Assembly (NCBI GenBank): GCA_964506645.1
Contig: CAZDML010000013.1
Location: 1 to 26,471, forward strand
DNA: 26,471 bases
DNA from: CAZDML01 sp964506645
Lineage (GTDB): Bacteria; Elusimicrobiota; Elusimicrobia; 2-01-FULL-59-12
Direction of reading: 5' to 3'
The notes beneath the pieces were generated by a model. That model was not told where the DNA came from, searched no databases, and worked only from the letters and a program-made list of their open reading frames with translations. This document shows, piece after piece, positions 7,766-14,657 of the stretch (position 1 is the first letter of the stretch; the number at the start of each line of letters is the position of its first letter). The translations under genes were made by a program, and so were the position numbers.

Positions 7766-7849
7766 TGACGAACCGACCCGCCAGCTTCTGGCAGGGAAAT
7801 CCACCACAGCACTCGGAGGGAATCCTCTGTCTCCTCCTTCGCGGTACGG

Positions 7850-7855
7850 TATAAT
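7850..7855 (+). promoter_or_regulatory. -10 box of the ArsC-family gene
   Basis: A perfect TATAAT lies 22 bases before the ATG, leaving a short leader that includes AAAGGAGA. The -35 region is weak. Confidence 0.6.
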
Positions 7856-7877
7856 TGGAGATCGAAAGGAGAAAATT

Positions 7878-8225
7878 ATGAAAGAAGTCACGATTTACTA
7901 CAACCCCAAATGCGGAACCTGCCAGAAAGCCAAAGCGATCGCAGAGGCCAAAGGCTATAGCGTGCGCACCATCGAATATCTCAAGAGCGCCCCCAGCGAA
8001 CAGGAGATTGATGGACTTCTCAAGAAGCTCGGCATGGAACCCCAGGATCTTGCACGTCAGAAAGAGCCTGTCTATCAGGAAAAAGCTGCCGGGAAGGCAC
8101 TGACCCGGGCACAATGGCTCACGCTCCTGCACGAAAATCCTGTTTTAATTGAACGACCGGTGATCGTAAAAGGAGACCGCGCGATTGTCGCGCGGCCCGC
8201 CGAAAAAGCCGAAGACTTCCTTTAA
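7878..8225 (+). CDS. ArsC/Spx/YffB-family thioredoxin-fold protein
   Basis: The 115-residue product has the ArsC-family fold with Cys12-x2-Cys15 (PKCGTCQKA) near the N terminus, and the late ERPVIVKGDRAIVARP segment typical of the family. Classical glutaredoxin-linked arsenate reductases have one catalytic Cys in this motif. The CxxC form is more like Spx/YffB-type proteins, so an arsenate-reducing role is uncertain. AAAGGAGA sits about 5 bases before the ATG. The stop lies two bases from that of the convergent DUF3108 gene. Confidence 0.85.
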   Translation: MKEVTIYYNPKCGTCQKAKAIAEAKGYSVRTIEYLKSAPSEQEIDGLLKKLGMEPQDLARQKEPVYQEKAAGKALTRAQWLTLLHENPVLIERPVIVKGDRAIVARPAEKAEDFL

Positions 8226-8227
8226 GA

Positions 8228-9037
8228 TTACTGGTCGATTTCGTCGGTGGCAGGCAGGTTCATGGCGACGGCCGGAGAGGCCGTACGGTTCTTAATCAGT
8301 TCGGCGCTGACATGTCCGATAAACACTTCCGAGCGCATGAGCACAGGCATATGCCGTGCGTCCGCGGTGAGCCAGACTTCCAACTTCTTTCCTTTTTGAA
8401 CAAAAATCCCCGGTGAGCGCAGGTGCGGTTCCACGACAAAGCAATCGTATTTCCCTGCCTTCACCTTGACTGTTTCTCGGCGCTTCACGCTGACCACTAA
8501 GGGATACACCTTTTCACCGCTGTGCACATCCAGCGTAAATTCCTTCCCGACTTCCAGCGGCAGCGTGCGTACGTGGTAGAGGCTGCCAAAAATATCGAGC
8601 ACGTTCAGCGGCACAACACCTTCCGCGTCTTCATGACGGTTTTTGTCGATTCGATACGAGGTCGTGCGAAAACGTCCGGCGGCACGGTCAAAGGTCACCT
8701 GCTCATCCACTTTATAACCGCCTTCACGAATTTGTTTGGAATATTTATAGGTCGACTGTGCATGAGCGTCGAGCCAGGATTCGTTCTTGTCCCGCACCCG
8801 ATAAAAGGTATCAACCAAACCACAGGACCGTGCTTCTGAAACGATATGCATGGCCGGCTGTCCATCCAGTGTTACCATGCGAGGAATAGTCAGCGTCGAA
8901 TACCCCGCTTTGATCACCCCCCACTTGATCGCAAAAAGGAGATCTTCCCCCGCCTGTAGCGGATAAGAGTCAGCGGCAGCGCCCCGCGAGCCGCACAGCC
9001 CTGTCAAAAGTACCCAAAGCAACCATCGGACTTTCAT
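8228..9037 (-). CDS. DUF3108-family secreted protein
   Basis: The 269-residue product starts with a signal peptide (VRWLLWVLLTGLCGSRGAAA). It has the DUF3108 pattern: AGEDLLFAIKWGVIKAG early on, followed by strand-rich sequence with RRETVKVKAGKYDCFVVEP and LEVWLTADARHMPVLMRSE. Members are predicted periplasmic beta-rich proteins of unknown function. The start is ATG; no strong ribosome binding site is visible. It is convergent with the ArsC-family gene (two-base gap) and divergent from the CRP/FNR regulator (143 bases between starts). Confidence 0.82.
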   Translation of the reverse strand: MKVRWLLWVLLTGLCGSRGAAADSYPLQAGEDLLFAIKWGVIKAGYSTLTIPRMVTLDGQPAMHIVSEARSCGLVDTFYRVRDKNESWLDAHAQSTYKYSKQIREGGYKVDEQVTFDRAAGRFRTTSYRIDKNRHEDAEGVVPLNVLDIFGSLYHVRTLPLEVGKEFTLDVHSGEKVYPLVVSVKRRETVKVKAGKYDCFVVEPHLRSPGIFVQKGKKLEVWLTADARHMPVLMRSEVFIGHVSAELIKNRTASPAVAMNLPATDEIDQ

Positions 9038-9145
9038 AGCGCATAGATGCCATGGGATGTCACCCCTTGCAACCCACGTTCTTGTAACAAATATGCCTTA
9101 ACACAAATACATCCTCTGCCAATTTCACATCTATATTTGGATGCG

Positions 9146-9173
9146 TTTCCATGCGGCGCATCTGTGCTAGAAT
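9146..9173 (+). promoter_or_regulatory. Candidate promoter of the CRP/FNR regulator
   Basis: TAGAAT (9168-9173) lies seven bases before the ATG at 9181, with TTTCCA (9146-9151) 16 bases further up. If used, transcription would start at or next to the ATG, giving a leaderless mRNA; no ribosome binding site is present. A flanking inverted repeat GATGCG-N11-CGCATC (9140-9162) could be an autoregulatory site. Confidence 0.4.
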
Positions 9174-9180
9174 CAGATCT

Positions 9181-9864
9181 ATGCCTGTCGCAAAGACTTC
9201 CATCACACAGTTTCTCTCGTCCCTCGATCCATTTCGGGTTCTCCCCGCCAACGAACTTGATCGCCTGGCCAGACTCAGCACCGAAAAATCGTACACCAAA
9301 GGGGAGACCATCTATACAGAAGGCGACATCGCCGACAGCGTTTGGGTGCTCTGGGAAGGCCGTATTCAAATTTTCAAATACAGCACGGGGGGACGACCGC
9401 ATGCGATTGAAAGTTTGGGACCCAAAGAATTGTTCGGGACGCTCTGCCGCATGGGTGGCAATAACCGCACCTACCCCTGCACCGCCATTACCGCCACCCC
9501 CTGCAAAGTCTTGCGCATTCTCGACCGGACGTTCCTGGAAGTCTATAACCGCTTCCCTGCTCTGGTCATGGGGGTCTGTTCGTTGTGCAGCCAGCGACTC
9601 AACGCGATGCAGGGCATCAACTGCAGCGCGCAAGAACCGGTCGATCGCCGCATCGCCGGACTCTTACTGCAACTGCACAAAACCCACGGCCCCACATTAC
9701 CTTTTACCAAACGCGAAATTGCCGAGTTGGCCGGAACAACCGTTGAAACAACCATTCGAACCATATCGTCCTTCGCAAAAAAGGGATGGGTCGTTTCCGG
9801 CCGCGGAAAAATGACGCTAAAAAACACTGTCCTCCTTCAACAGCTCATCGAATCCCGCTGTTAA
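9181..9864 (+). CDS. CRP/FNR-family transcription regulator
   Basis: The 227-residue product has a cyclic-nucleotide-binding-type beta-barrel (about residues 15-125; KGETIYTEGD and VLWEGRIQIF). A dimerisation helix (about 125-150) and a C-terminal Crp-type winged helix (about 155-225) follow. The recognition helix reads TTVETTIRTISSF. Glu189 and Arg193 match FNR Glu209 and Arg213, which read the TGA core. The position of FNR Ser212 is Ile192. There is no N-terminal Cys cluster as in E. coli FNR, although Cys89, 100, 108, 133, 136 and 148 are present. The ligand is therefore unknown. The start is ATG 9181; an upstream frame to 9151 is not needed. I infer that it binds the TATGA-N6-TCATA sites found nearby. 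Confidence 0.9.
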   Translation: MPVAKTSITQFLSSLDPFRVLPANELDRLARLSTEKSYTKGETIYTEGDIADSVWVLWEGRIQIFKYSTGGRPHAIESLGPKELFGTLCRMGGNNRTYPCTAITATPCKVLRILDRTFLEVYNRFPALVMGVCSLCSQRLNAMQGINCSAQEPVDRRIAGLLLQLHKTHGPTLPFTKREIAELAGTTVETTIRTISSFAKKGWVVSGRGKMTLKNTVLLQQLIESRC

Positions 9865-9886
9865 AACCGCATCCCCGTCGTTCCCT

Positions 9887-9904
9887 GTATGACATAGCTC
9901 ATAG
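9887..9904 (+). promoter_or_regulatory. CRP/FNR-type operator (site D)
   Basis: TATGA-CATAGC-TCATA at 9888-9903, flanked by G on both sides, lies 23 bases after the regulator stop. Its centre (9895.5) is 34.5 bases before the end of a weak -10-like TACGCT (9925-9930), close to the class II activator position for the small ORF and universal stress protein. Confidence 0.7.
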
Positions 9905-9941
9905 TGTCCACGTCATGCGCGTGATACGCTAAAGTACGGCT

Positions 9942-10118
9942 ATGACAGACATGGTGAAAGCAAAACCTTCTCGTAAAGATGTGGATGCCCTGGCCAATGC
10001 CATTGCTCAGGATGTCTGGAATTCGATCATCGATCATCCCGCACTGCATGTGCTCAAACCACAGCACTTTGCAGATATTTTTGAGGCGGTACAGAAAAGC
10101 CTTCACCGTTATTTATAG
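9942..10118 (+). CDS. Small protein of 58 residues, unknown
   Basis: The reading frame ATG 9942 to TAG 10116-10118 encodes 58 residues: a basic N terminus (MTDMVKAKPSRKD) and a largely helical body (ALANAIAQDVWNSIIDHPAL, then FADIFEAVQKSLHRYL). I recognise no family. Support for it being real: it lies between a predicted operator/promoter and the universal stress gene (30 bases to that ATG), fills the space, and is amphipathic rather than random. The start could also be the in-frame ATG at 9951. No clear ribosome binding site precedes it. Confidence 0.55.
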   Translation: MTDMVKAKPSRKDVDALANAIAQDVWNSIIDHPALHVLKPQHFADIFEAVQKSLHRYL

Positions 10119-10148
10119 CCGAAGCTTCTCCCCGAGGAGGTGCGTATC

Positions 10149-10598
10149 ATGAAAAGCGTCCTTCGCATTTTAGTCCCCACCAACTTCTCTTCCGAATCCA
10201 CCCTTGCTCTGGAATGGGCCATGCTCTTAGCCCAGAAGAAACATGGAACCACCTTGTATCTGCTGCACGTCTTACCCGAAGCCGCGACCGGTATGGGCAG
10301 CATCGGTTATGAGAAAGAGATGGAGGCGAGGAAGTCCAAGATGGAAGCCTTTCAGAAAGTGATCCCAGGAGACGTTCTGTATTTTTCGCTCTACCATCAA
10401 GGCCGTCCGGCAGAGATCATTGAGCAAGTATGTAAAGAGAAAGACATTGATCTGGTCGTGATGACTACAGAAGGCCGGCGTGGCATGAGCCGTATTCTCG
10501 AGGGGAGCATTACTGAAGAAGTGGTGCGCGTTGCGCCCTGTCCCGTTTTTGTGTTGCACCAAAACACAAAAACACCCGCTGCTCAGCCGTTCTCTTAA
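10149..10598 (+). CDS. Universal stress protein (UspA family)
   Basis: The 149-residue product has the Usp alpha/beta fold: LRILVPTNFSSESTLALEWA at the N terminus, LVVMTTEGRRG in the middle, and a nucleotide-binding loop GRRGMSRILEGSITEEVVR followed by CPVFVLH. Such proteins bind ATP or dimerise under stress or growth arrest. The start is ATG 10149, with GAGGAGG eight bases upstream; a GTG at 10140 overlaps that site and is unlikely. It lies behind the 58-residue ORF under operator site D, so it is a predicted regulon member. Its TAA overlaps the stop of the convergent next gene. Confidence 0.92.
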   Translation: MKSVLRILVPTNFSSESTLALEWAMLLAQKKHGTTLYLLHVLPEAATGMGSIGYEKEMEARKSKMEAFQKVIPGDVLYFSLYHQGRPAEIIEQVCKEKDIDLVVMTTEGRRGMSRILEGSITEEVVRVAPCPVFVLHQNTKTPAAQPFS

Positions 10599-11161
10599 GC
10601 CTTGGCCCTGGCGGGTTTGGCCGAGGGCAGAACATCTTCCATCACGTGCCCCACCCAAGGGCTCACACGCTTATCCGGTGTACAACGGGGGCAGCCTTCA
10701 CAGGCCGGATTCCATAGCACATACGATCCGAACGCCTGGCGAATACCTTCATCAAACTGAGTCTTGGCCCTCACCCACTGCGCCGTGGGAACATGCGCGC
10801 AGAAATCATCAAAAATGATCTCTTCCAACGCATTCAAGAATTCATCCATATCTTCATCCACATCCAGCAATAAAATCTGATGATTTGCAGCCGCACGATC
10901 GTCGGCGCCTTCCGGCGCACGAGACCATTCCATCGATGTTAAATTTCGATGACACCGAGGCAGATCCCCGCATACCAGAAAACTTTTGACATGCCGGTTT
11001 AAGAACCGGTGAACATGGTGGGTTAAACGTTGGAAGTGGCCATCCGAGGCATCGTCCCATTCGGTGTGGAGCAACAGGACATGCCACAATTCTGCAATCA
11101 GCCGCTCTTCAAGTGTCCAGAGCGTAGATCCTTGGGGAAACCGCAGCTGGTAGGTTGGCAT
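10595..11161 (-). CDS. Unknown cysteine-motif protein in predicted regulon
   Basis: I do not recognise this 188-residue protein. It appears soluble, His- and Asp/Glu-rich, with Cys64 and Cys70 (VCGDLPRCH) and a C-terminal Cys154-x2-Cys157-x2-Cys160 cluster (ACEGCPRC). The cluster could bind zinc or an iron-sulfur centre, which is not shown. The start is firm: GGAGGG lies seven bases before the ATG. The upstream region has operator site C and a -10-like TACACT. The last four bases overlap the convergent universal stress gene. Confidence 0.75.
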   Translation of the reverse strand: MPTYQLRFPQGSTLWTLEERLIAELWHVLLLHTEWDDASDGHFQRLTHHVHRFLNRHVKSFLVCGDLPRCHRNLTSMEWSRAPEGADDRAAANHQILLLDVDEDMDEFLNALEEIIFDDFCAHVPTAQWVRAKTQFDEGIRQAFGSYVLWNPACEGCPRCTPDKRVSPWVGHVMEDVLPSAKPARAKA

Positions 11162-11197
11162 TGGAAAGCCCTCCGAGAAACAGCCTTGGACACCTTG

Positions 11198-11203
11198 AGT
11201 GTA
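11198..11203 (-). promoter_or_regulatory. -10-like box for the cysteine-motif gene
   Basis: TACACT on the minus strand ends 35.5 bases from the centre of operator site C and 36 bases before the ATG at 11161. Confidence 0.45.
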
Positions 11204-11224
11204 CCGCGAGGGCCCGGACCCTCA

Positions 11225-11242
11225 CTATGAGGGTCGTCATAG
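11225..11242 (-). promoter_or_regulatory. CRP/FNR-type operator (site C)
   Basis: CTATGA-GGGTCG-TCATAG has perfect 6-base arms and a non-palindromic spacer. It lies between the end of oxidase subunit I and the cysteine-motif gene, with centre 11233.5, near -41.5 of a predicted start at about 11192. Confidence 0.75.
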
Positions 11243-11246
11243 AAGC

Positions 11247-11263
11247 CCGGCCTAGTCGGCCGG
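11247..11263 (-). terminator. Possible hairpin at the end of the oxidase operon
   Basis: CCGGCC and GGCCGG arms with a 5-base loop overlap the stop codon of subunit I. No clear T-run follows, so termination is uncertain. Confidence 0.3.
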
Positions 11264-13003
11264 TGTTCCGTACCGATAGGGATGGCCGTCCACGACGGGT
11301 GGGTGCGTGAAGTTGGTGTGCGGAGGCGGCGACGACACGGTCCACTCCAGGGACTTGGCTTCCCAAGGATTGCCCGATGCCGCGGCTCCCGAGATCCAGG
11401 AACGGATGATGTTATAAAGGAAGATCGCCACTGACACGGCGATTAAGAGCGATGCGCAGCTGATGAACAGCTGCGTATGTCCCATCCATTCGGGATAATC
11501 CGCCACGCGGCGGCGCATGCCGTGTGCCCCCAACCAGAACATTGGGATAAAAGTAAGATTAAATCCGGCGACAAAGAGCCAGAAATGTACTTTCGCTAGT
11601 GTTTCGCTGTACATTTTCCCGGTGATTTTTGGAAACCAGAAATAAATCCCGGTGAACAACGCCATCACAGCGCTGCCGACAATCGTAAAGTGGAAATGGG
11701 CCACGACAAACCAGGTGTCCTGCATGTGCAGATCCGTTGGAACATCGGCCAGAAAGATGCCCGTCAACCCTCCCACCAAAAAATTAAACACAATCCCCAT
11801 CGCCCATAGCATCGGTGCCCGCATCCGCAATTTTCCCCGCCACAAGGTTCCCAGCGCGCTTAAAAAGACGACCCCTGTTGGAATGGAGATCAGCTCGGTG
11901 GTCAGCATGAACGGAAAGTTCAGCAATTGCCACATCCCGCTGGTAAACATATGGTGTGCCCAGACGATGAAACTGATAGCCACAATGACGATATAGGACA
12001 CGGCCGTTATGGAATAGGCAAAGAGCGGCTTGCGGGCAAACACCGGCAGCACTTCCAACATCAGCCCAAAGGCCGGGAGCGCCATGATATACACCGCCGG
12101 ATGCGAGTAATACCAAAATAGATGCTGATACAGAAGTACGTTCCCACCCTGATTGGGATTAAAAAACGACGTATGCAGAACGCGGTCAAACACGATCATC
12201 AGCAGTCCGCTGGCGACGACAGATGTCGCCAGAACAATAATGATGGATGCGGCGACGATCGACCAGACGAAAATCGGCATCCGAAAATAACGCATGCCTT
12301 TCGTCCGCAGCTGAGCGATGGTGGTTAAAAAGTTCACCCCGCCGAAGATAGACGAAAATCCTGCCGTGACAAACGCAAGCACGAAAATCAACTTGCCCAG
12401 TGGACCGCGAACGGCCAACGGCGGATACGCCGTCCAGCCAAAGTCAAAACCTCCGAAGAACGGTGTCGATAGAAGAAGAATGACGGCCGGTGGGACCAAC
12501 CAGAAACTGAGCGCATTGAGTCGAGGAAAAGCCATATCTTCCGCACCGATCATTAAGGGCACCAGGAAATTTCCAAGCCCCCCAACAATTCCAACCAGTG
12601 CCACCACCACCATCCCCATCCCGTGAAGTCCCATGACGGTGTTGTATTGATCGGTATTTATAAACTGCATTCCAGGCTGCGCCAGCTCAGCGCGCATCAC
12701 CAGAGCCATCAGGCCGGCAACAACAAAAATCACAAACGTCGCCACCAGATACTGCACGCCCACCACCTTATGGTCGGTCGTGAACCGGAAAAAGCGCGTC
12801 CAATCATGAACGACTGGTTCTTCCTGAGCGCCCAACCAGCTCTGAAACGCATGCCATCCACCGACCGCCGCTAAAAAGGCAATCAAGCCAATGAGATACC
12901 CCAGCGTCACCGCGCCCTGGTCTCCGAGGCGTGCGTATGTCAGCGCGTAAAAACCTCCCAAAGCCACAACAAACGTAATAAGCCCTCTCAGAAAATAGAA
13001 CAC
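11252..13003 (-). CDS. ctaD: Cytochrome c oxidase subunit I (heme-copper, A2-like)
   Basis: This 583-residue membrane subunit reduces O2 to water and pumps protons. Ligands are all present: heme a His127 and His438, heme a3 His436, CuB His301, His350 and His351, with cross-link Tyr305 in HPAVY. The WYYSHPAVY motif lacks the HPEVY Glu and shows the Tyr-Ser pair of A2-type oxidases. D-channel residues Asn144, Asp156 and Asn163 are kept. In ISIPTGVVF, Val379 occupies the position of the K-channel Lys (Lys362 in Rhodobacter sphaeroides). The canonical start (RFFRFTTDHK) is preceded by about 68 extra residues with two membrane segments. The start is GTG with AGGAGG 5-6 bases upstream. It is the last gene of the oxidase operon. 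Confidence 0.95.
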   Translation of the reverse strand: MFYFLRGLITFVVALGGFYALTYARLGDQGAVTLGYLIGLIAFLAAVGGWHAFQSWLGAQEEPVVHDWTRFFRFTTDHKVVGVQYLVATFVIFVVAGLMALVMRAELAQPGMQFINTDQYNTVMGLHGMGMVVVALVGIVGGLGNFLVPLMIGAEDMAFPRLNALSFWLVPPAVILLLSTPFFGGFDFGWTAYPPLAVRGPLGKLIFVLAFVTAGFSSIFGGVNFLTTIAQLRTKGMRYFRMPIFVWSIVAASIIIVLATSVVASGLLMIVFDRVLHTSFFNPNQGGNVLLYQHLFWYYSHPAVYIMALPAFGLMLEVLPVFARKPLFAYSITAVSYIVIVAISFIVWAHHMFTSGMWQLLNFPFMLTTELISIPTGVVFLSALGTLWRGKLRMRAPMLWAMGIVFNFLVGGLTGIFLADVPTDLHMQDTWFVVAHFHFTIVGSAVMALFTGIYFWFPKITGKMYSETLAKVHFWLFVAGFNLTFIPMFWLGAHGMRRRVADYPEWMGHTQLFISCASLLIAVSVAIFLYNIIRSWISGAAASGNPWEAKSLEWTVSSPPPHTNFTHPPVVDGHPYRYGTPAD

Positions 13004-13015
13004 TCCAGCCTCCTG

Positions 13016-13747
13016 TTAAAACGTATCGTCGCTACTGCCTTTGGCTCCGCCCTTGATGCGGTCTTCAAAAGCCTGTGCGTCCATCACATCCACCTGTGCG
13101 GTCATCAGCGTATGGTCCATCCCGCACAACTCATTACACAGCAGCGTATAGGTCCCGATCACCGTTGGTGTTAAAATCAGCGACACCACCTTACCCGGGA
13201 TCGCATCTTGTTTCGTACGAAATTGGGGCACCCAGAAAGAATGCACTACATCTTTAGAGGTCAGAAGAAGGCGCACTCGCTTTCCTTGTGGGAGCAGCAG
13301 TACAGGGCTGTAATAATCGTGCTGCGGGTAATAGAATTCCCAGGAAAATTGAGATGCATTCACTTGGATGTCCATATCGGCCTGGTGATTGCCCTGGATG
13401 GCACGCAGCTCTTTGGCGCCAAAGATCGCTAAGCCGACGGTTAAAATCGTGCTCATGAGAATCCAGCTGGCCTCAACACGATAACCACGACTCGATTCAA
13501 AACCGCTTCCTTGATCGCTCGACTCTTTCGCACGAAAGGCGATCAAAATGTAAATCAAGGTGGCGATCACCAGGGCATAGATGGGAATGGTCAGATACAA
13601 GCACCCACGGAAGGCCTCATCGACTTCGCCCGCTTCAACCGTCGCAGCCAGCGGCATCATGGGGAAATGACTCATGACTTTAAAAAAGACCGTGCCGATG
13701 ATAGCCGCGAGAGTTCCAATGGTTAAAAGAGGTTTGATTGCTTTCAT
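13016..13747 (-). CDS. ctaC: Cytochrome c oxidase subunit II (CuA)
   Basis: The 243-residue subunit receives electrons from cytochrome c through CuA. It has an N-terminal membrane segment (about 8-25), a second pair of hydrophobic stretches (about 48-70 and 95-112) and a periplasmic cupredoxin domain. The CuA ligands are complete: His169, Cys204, Glu206, Cys208, His212 and Met215. VNASQFSWEFYYP is the aromatic electron-entry region. There is no C-terminal cytochrome c domain, so this is an aa3- rather than caa3-type subunit. It is followed 12 bases later by subunit I and preceded by the SCO1 gene. Confidence 0.96.
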   Translation of the reverse strand: MKAIKPLLTIGTLAAIIGTVFFKVMSHFPMMPLAATVEAGEVDEAFRGCLYLTIPIYALVIATLIYILIAFRAKESSDQGSGFESSRGYRVEASWILMSTILTVGLAIFGAKELRAIQGNHQADMDIQVNASQFSWEFYYPQHDYYSPVLLLPQGKRVRLLLTSKDVVHSFWVPQFRTKQDAIPGKVVSLILTPTVIGTYTLLCNELCGMDHTLMTAQVDVMDAQAFEDRIKGGAKGSSDDTF

Positions 13748-13756
13748 ACGTTCTCC

Positions 13757-14380
13757 TTACGTCCGTGAATTTTCTTTGCCAAGAACCCGAATATCCCGCG
13801 CGATTCTCTCGTACAAATCATCCTCGCTGGAATCATAAAGTGCGCGGACATTGCCCGCACGATCGATGAGTACGAGCTTCGTGCTGTGCACCACGCGATA
13901 CCCTTCAGGGGCCGATGGATCCTGCACCACGGCGGTACGAAATCCTTCATAAGCGAGTTTATAGAGCTCCGCTTTCGTTCCGCGCATAAACAGCCATCGG
14001 TTCGGATCCGCACCGTAGCCAAAAGCATAATTTTTTAGAACGTCTGGCGTATCGTGATCCGGGTCGACCGTAAAACTGAGCAGCCCCACGTCTATAGGCA
14101 AGCGCCTTTGAAGCTGCCTCATCTTCTCAGACAACAACGGACAGGGGCCGGAACAGCGGGTATAAATAAAATTCACAACCCAAAAGCGGCCCTTCAAATC
14201 CGAGAGGCCCATCGGGCGAACGCCCTGCGTGGAAACGCCTGTCATCTGAAAAGAAGTCACTGGCCATAACACGGGCAATGCCGGGCGTGAGGCCCGAGCG
14301 GCTAGCCACGCGGTCACACCCACGATGCCGCAAAACCCAGCGACCACCCAGCCATTACGGGCTCGCAGCACTTTTACCAC
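13757..14380 (-). CDS. SCO1/SenC-type copper chaperone
   Basis: SCO proteins deliver copper to, or reduce, the CuA site of subunit II. The 207-residue product has an N-terminal membrane anchor (about 10-29) and a thioredoxin fold with Cys76-x3-Cys80 (RCSGPC), VDPDHDTP, and the copper-binding His165 (VVHSTKLVLID). It sits directly between subunit IV and subunit II genes, as expected. The GTG start overlaps the last seven bases of the subunit IV gene; a second GTG three codons on is possible. Confidence 0.93.
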   Translation of the reverse strand: MVKVLRARNGWVVAGFCGIVGVTAWLAARASRPALPVLWPVTSFQMTGVSTQGVRPMGLSDLKGRFWVVNFIYTRCSGPCPLLSEKMRQLQRRLPIDVGLLSFTVDPDHDTPDVLKNYAFGYGADPNRWLFMRGTKAELYKLAYEGFRTAVVQDPSAPEGYRVVHSTKLVLIDRAGNVRALYDSSEDDLYERIARDIRVLGKENSRT

Positions 14381-14646
14381 TTCCAGGCCATATCCGGGAG
14401 TATTCCCACAATAAGAATTAGCACTGCAAGAATACCGGTTACCGCAATTCCAATCACCAGCGGCCGGTCCTCACGTAAATGCATAAAAAACATCCCGATT
14501 AAATACGCTTTCACAGTAGCAATGCCCATCGCAAGCGCAACCGCTGGAATGCGTGCCAAATGCAGCCCATAGCAAGCGACGGTGATAACCGTGAGTGCAA
14601 TCAAACCGATATAGACGCGTGTATAAAGGGCGAGTTCATCGTTCAT
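14374..14646 (-). CDS. Cytochrome c oxidase subunit IV (prokaryotic)
   Basis: This 90-residue protein has three transmembrane segments (about 13-31, 34-55, 62-83). It includes the AYLIGMFFMHLRED motif characteristic of bacterial subunit IV (CtaF/CyoD-like). It assists assembly or stability of the oxidase. The gene lies 11 bases after subunit III and overlaps SCO1 by seven bases. Confidence 0.88.
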   Translation of the reverse strand: MNDELALYTRVYIGLIALTVITVACYGLHLARIPAVALAMGIATVKAYLIGMFFMHLREDRPLVIGIAVTGILAVLILIVGILPDMAWKW

Positions 14647-14657
14647 TCCATGACTCC

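Larger units (their letters stand above)
7560..7877. other. 318-base intergenic region with structured element and arsC promoter
   Basis: No convincing gene is seen in this divergent spacer. It holds an 80-base branched palindrome (7686-7765), a small hairpin GCCAG-CTT-CTGGC near 7790, and a TATAAT hexamer (7850-7855) serving the ArsC-family gene. An open frame continues upstream of that gene to 7623 but lacks a ribosome binding site and family similarity. Confidence 0.7.

Noticed and set aside
7623..7877. N-terminal extension of the ArsC-family protein
   Set aside because: It spans the branched palindrome and the TATAAT box, has no ribosome binding site and no family similarity.
9034..9814. 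Long open frames on both strands overlapping the CRP/FNR gene
   Set aside because: They are low-complexity shadows of a gene with clear cNMP-binding and winged-helix domains.
11252..13003. Subunit I as a nitric oxide reductase of the heme-copper superfamily, suggested by the NO-linked neighbours
   Set aside because: The His-Tyr cross-link pair HPAVY, CuA subunit II, subunits III and IV and SCO1 all point to an O2 reductase.
13733..13748. TTTGA-N6-TCATA at the start of oxidase subunit II
   Set aside because: The right half is partly the start codon complement, the left half mismatches, and the gene lies inside an operon.
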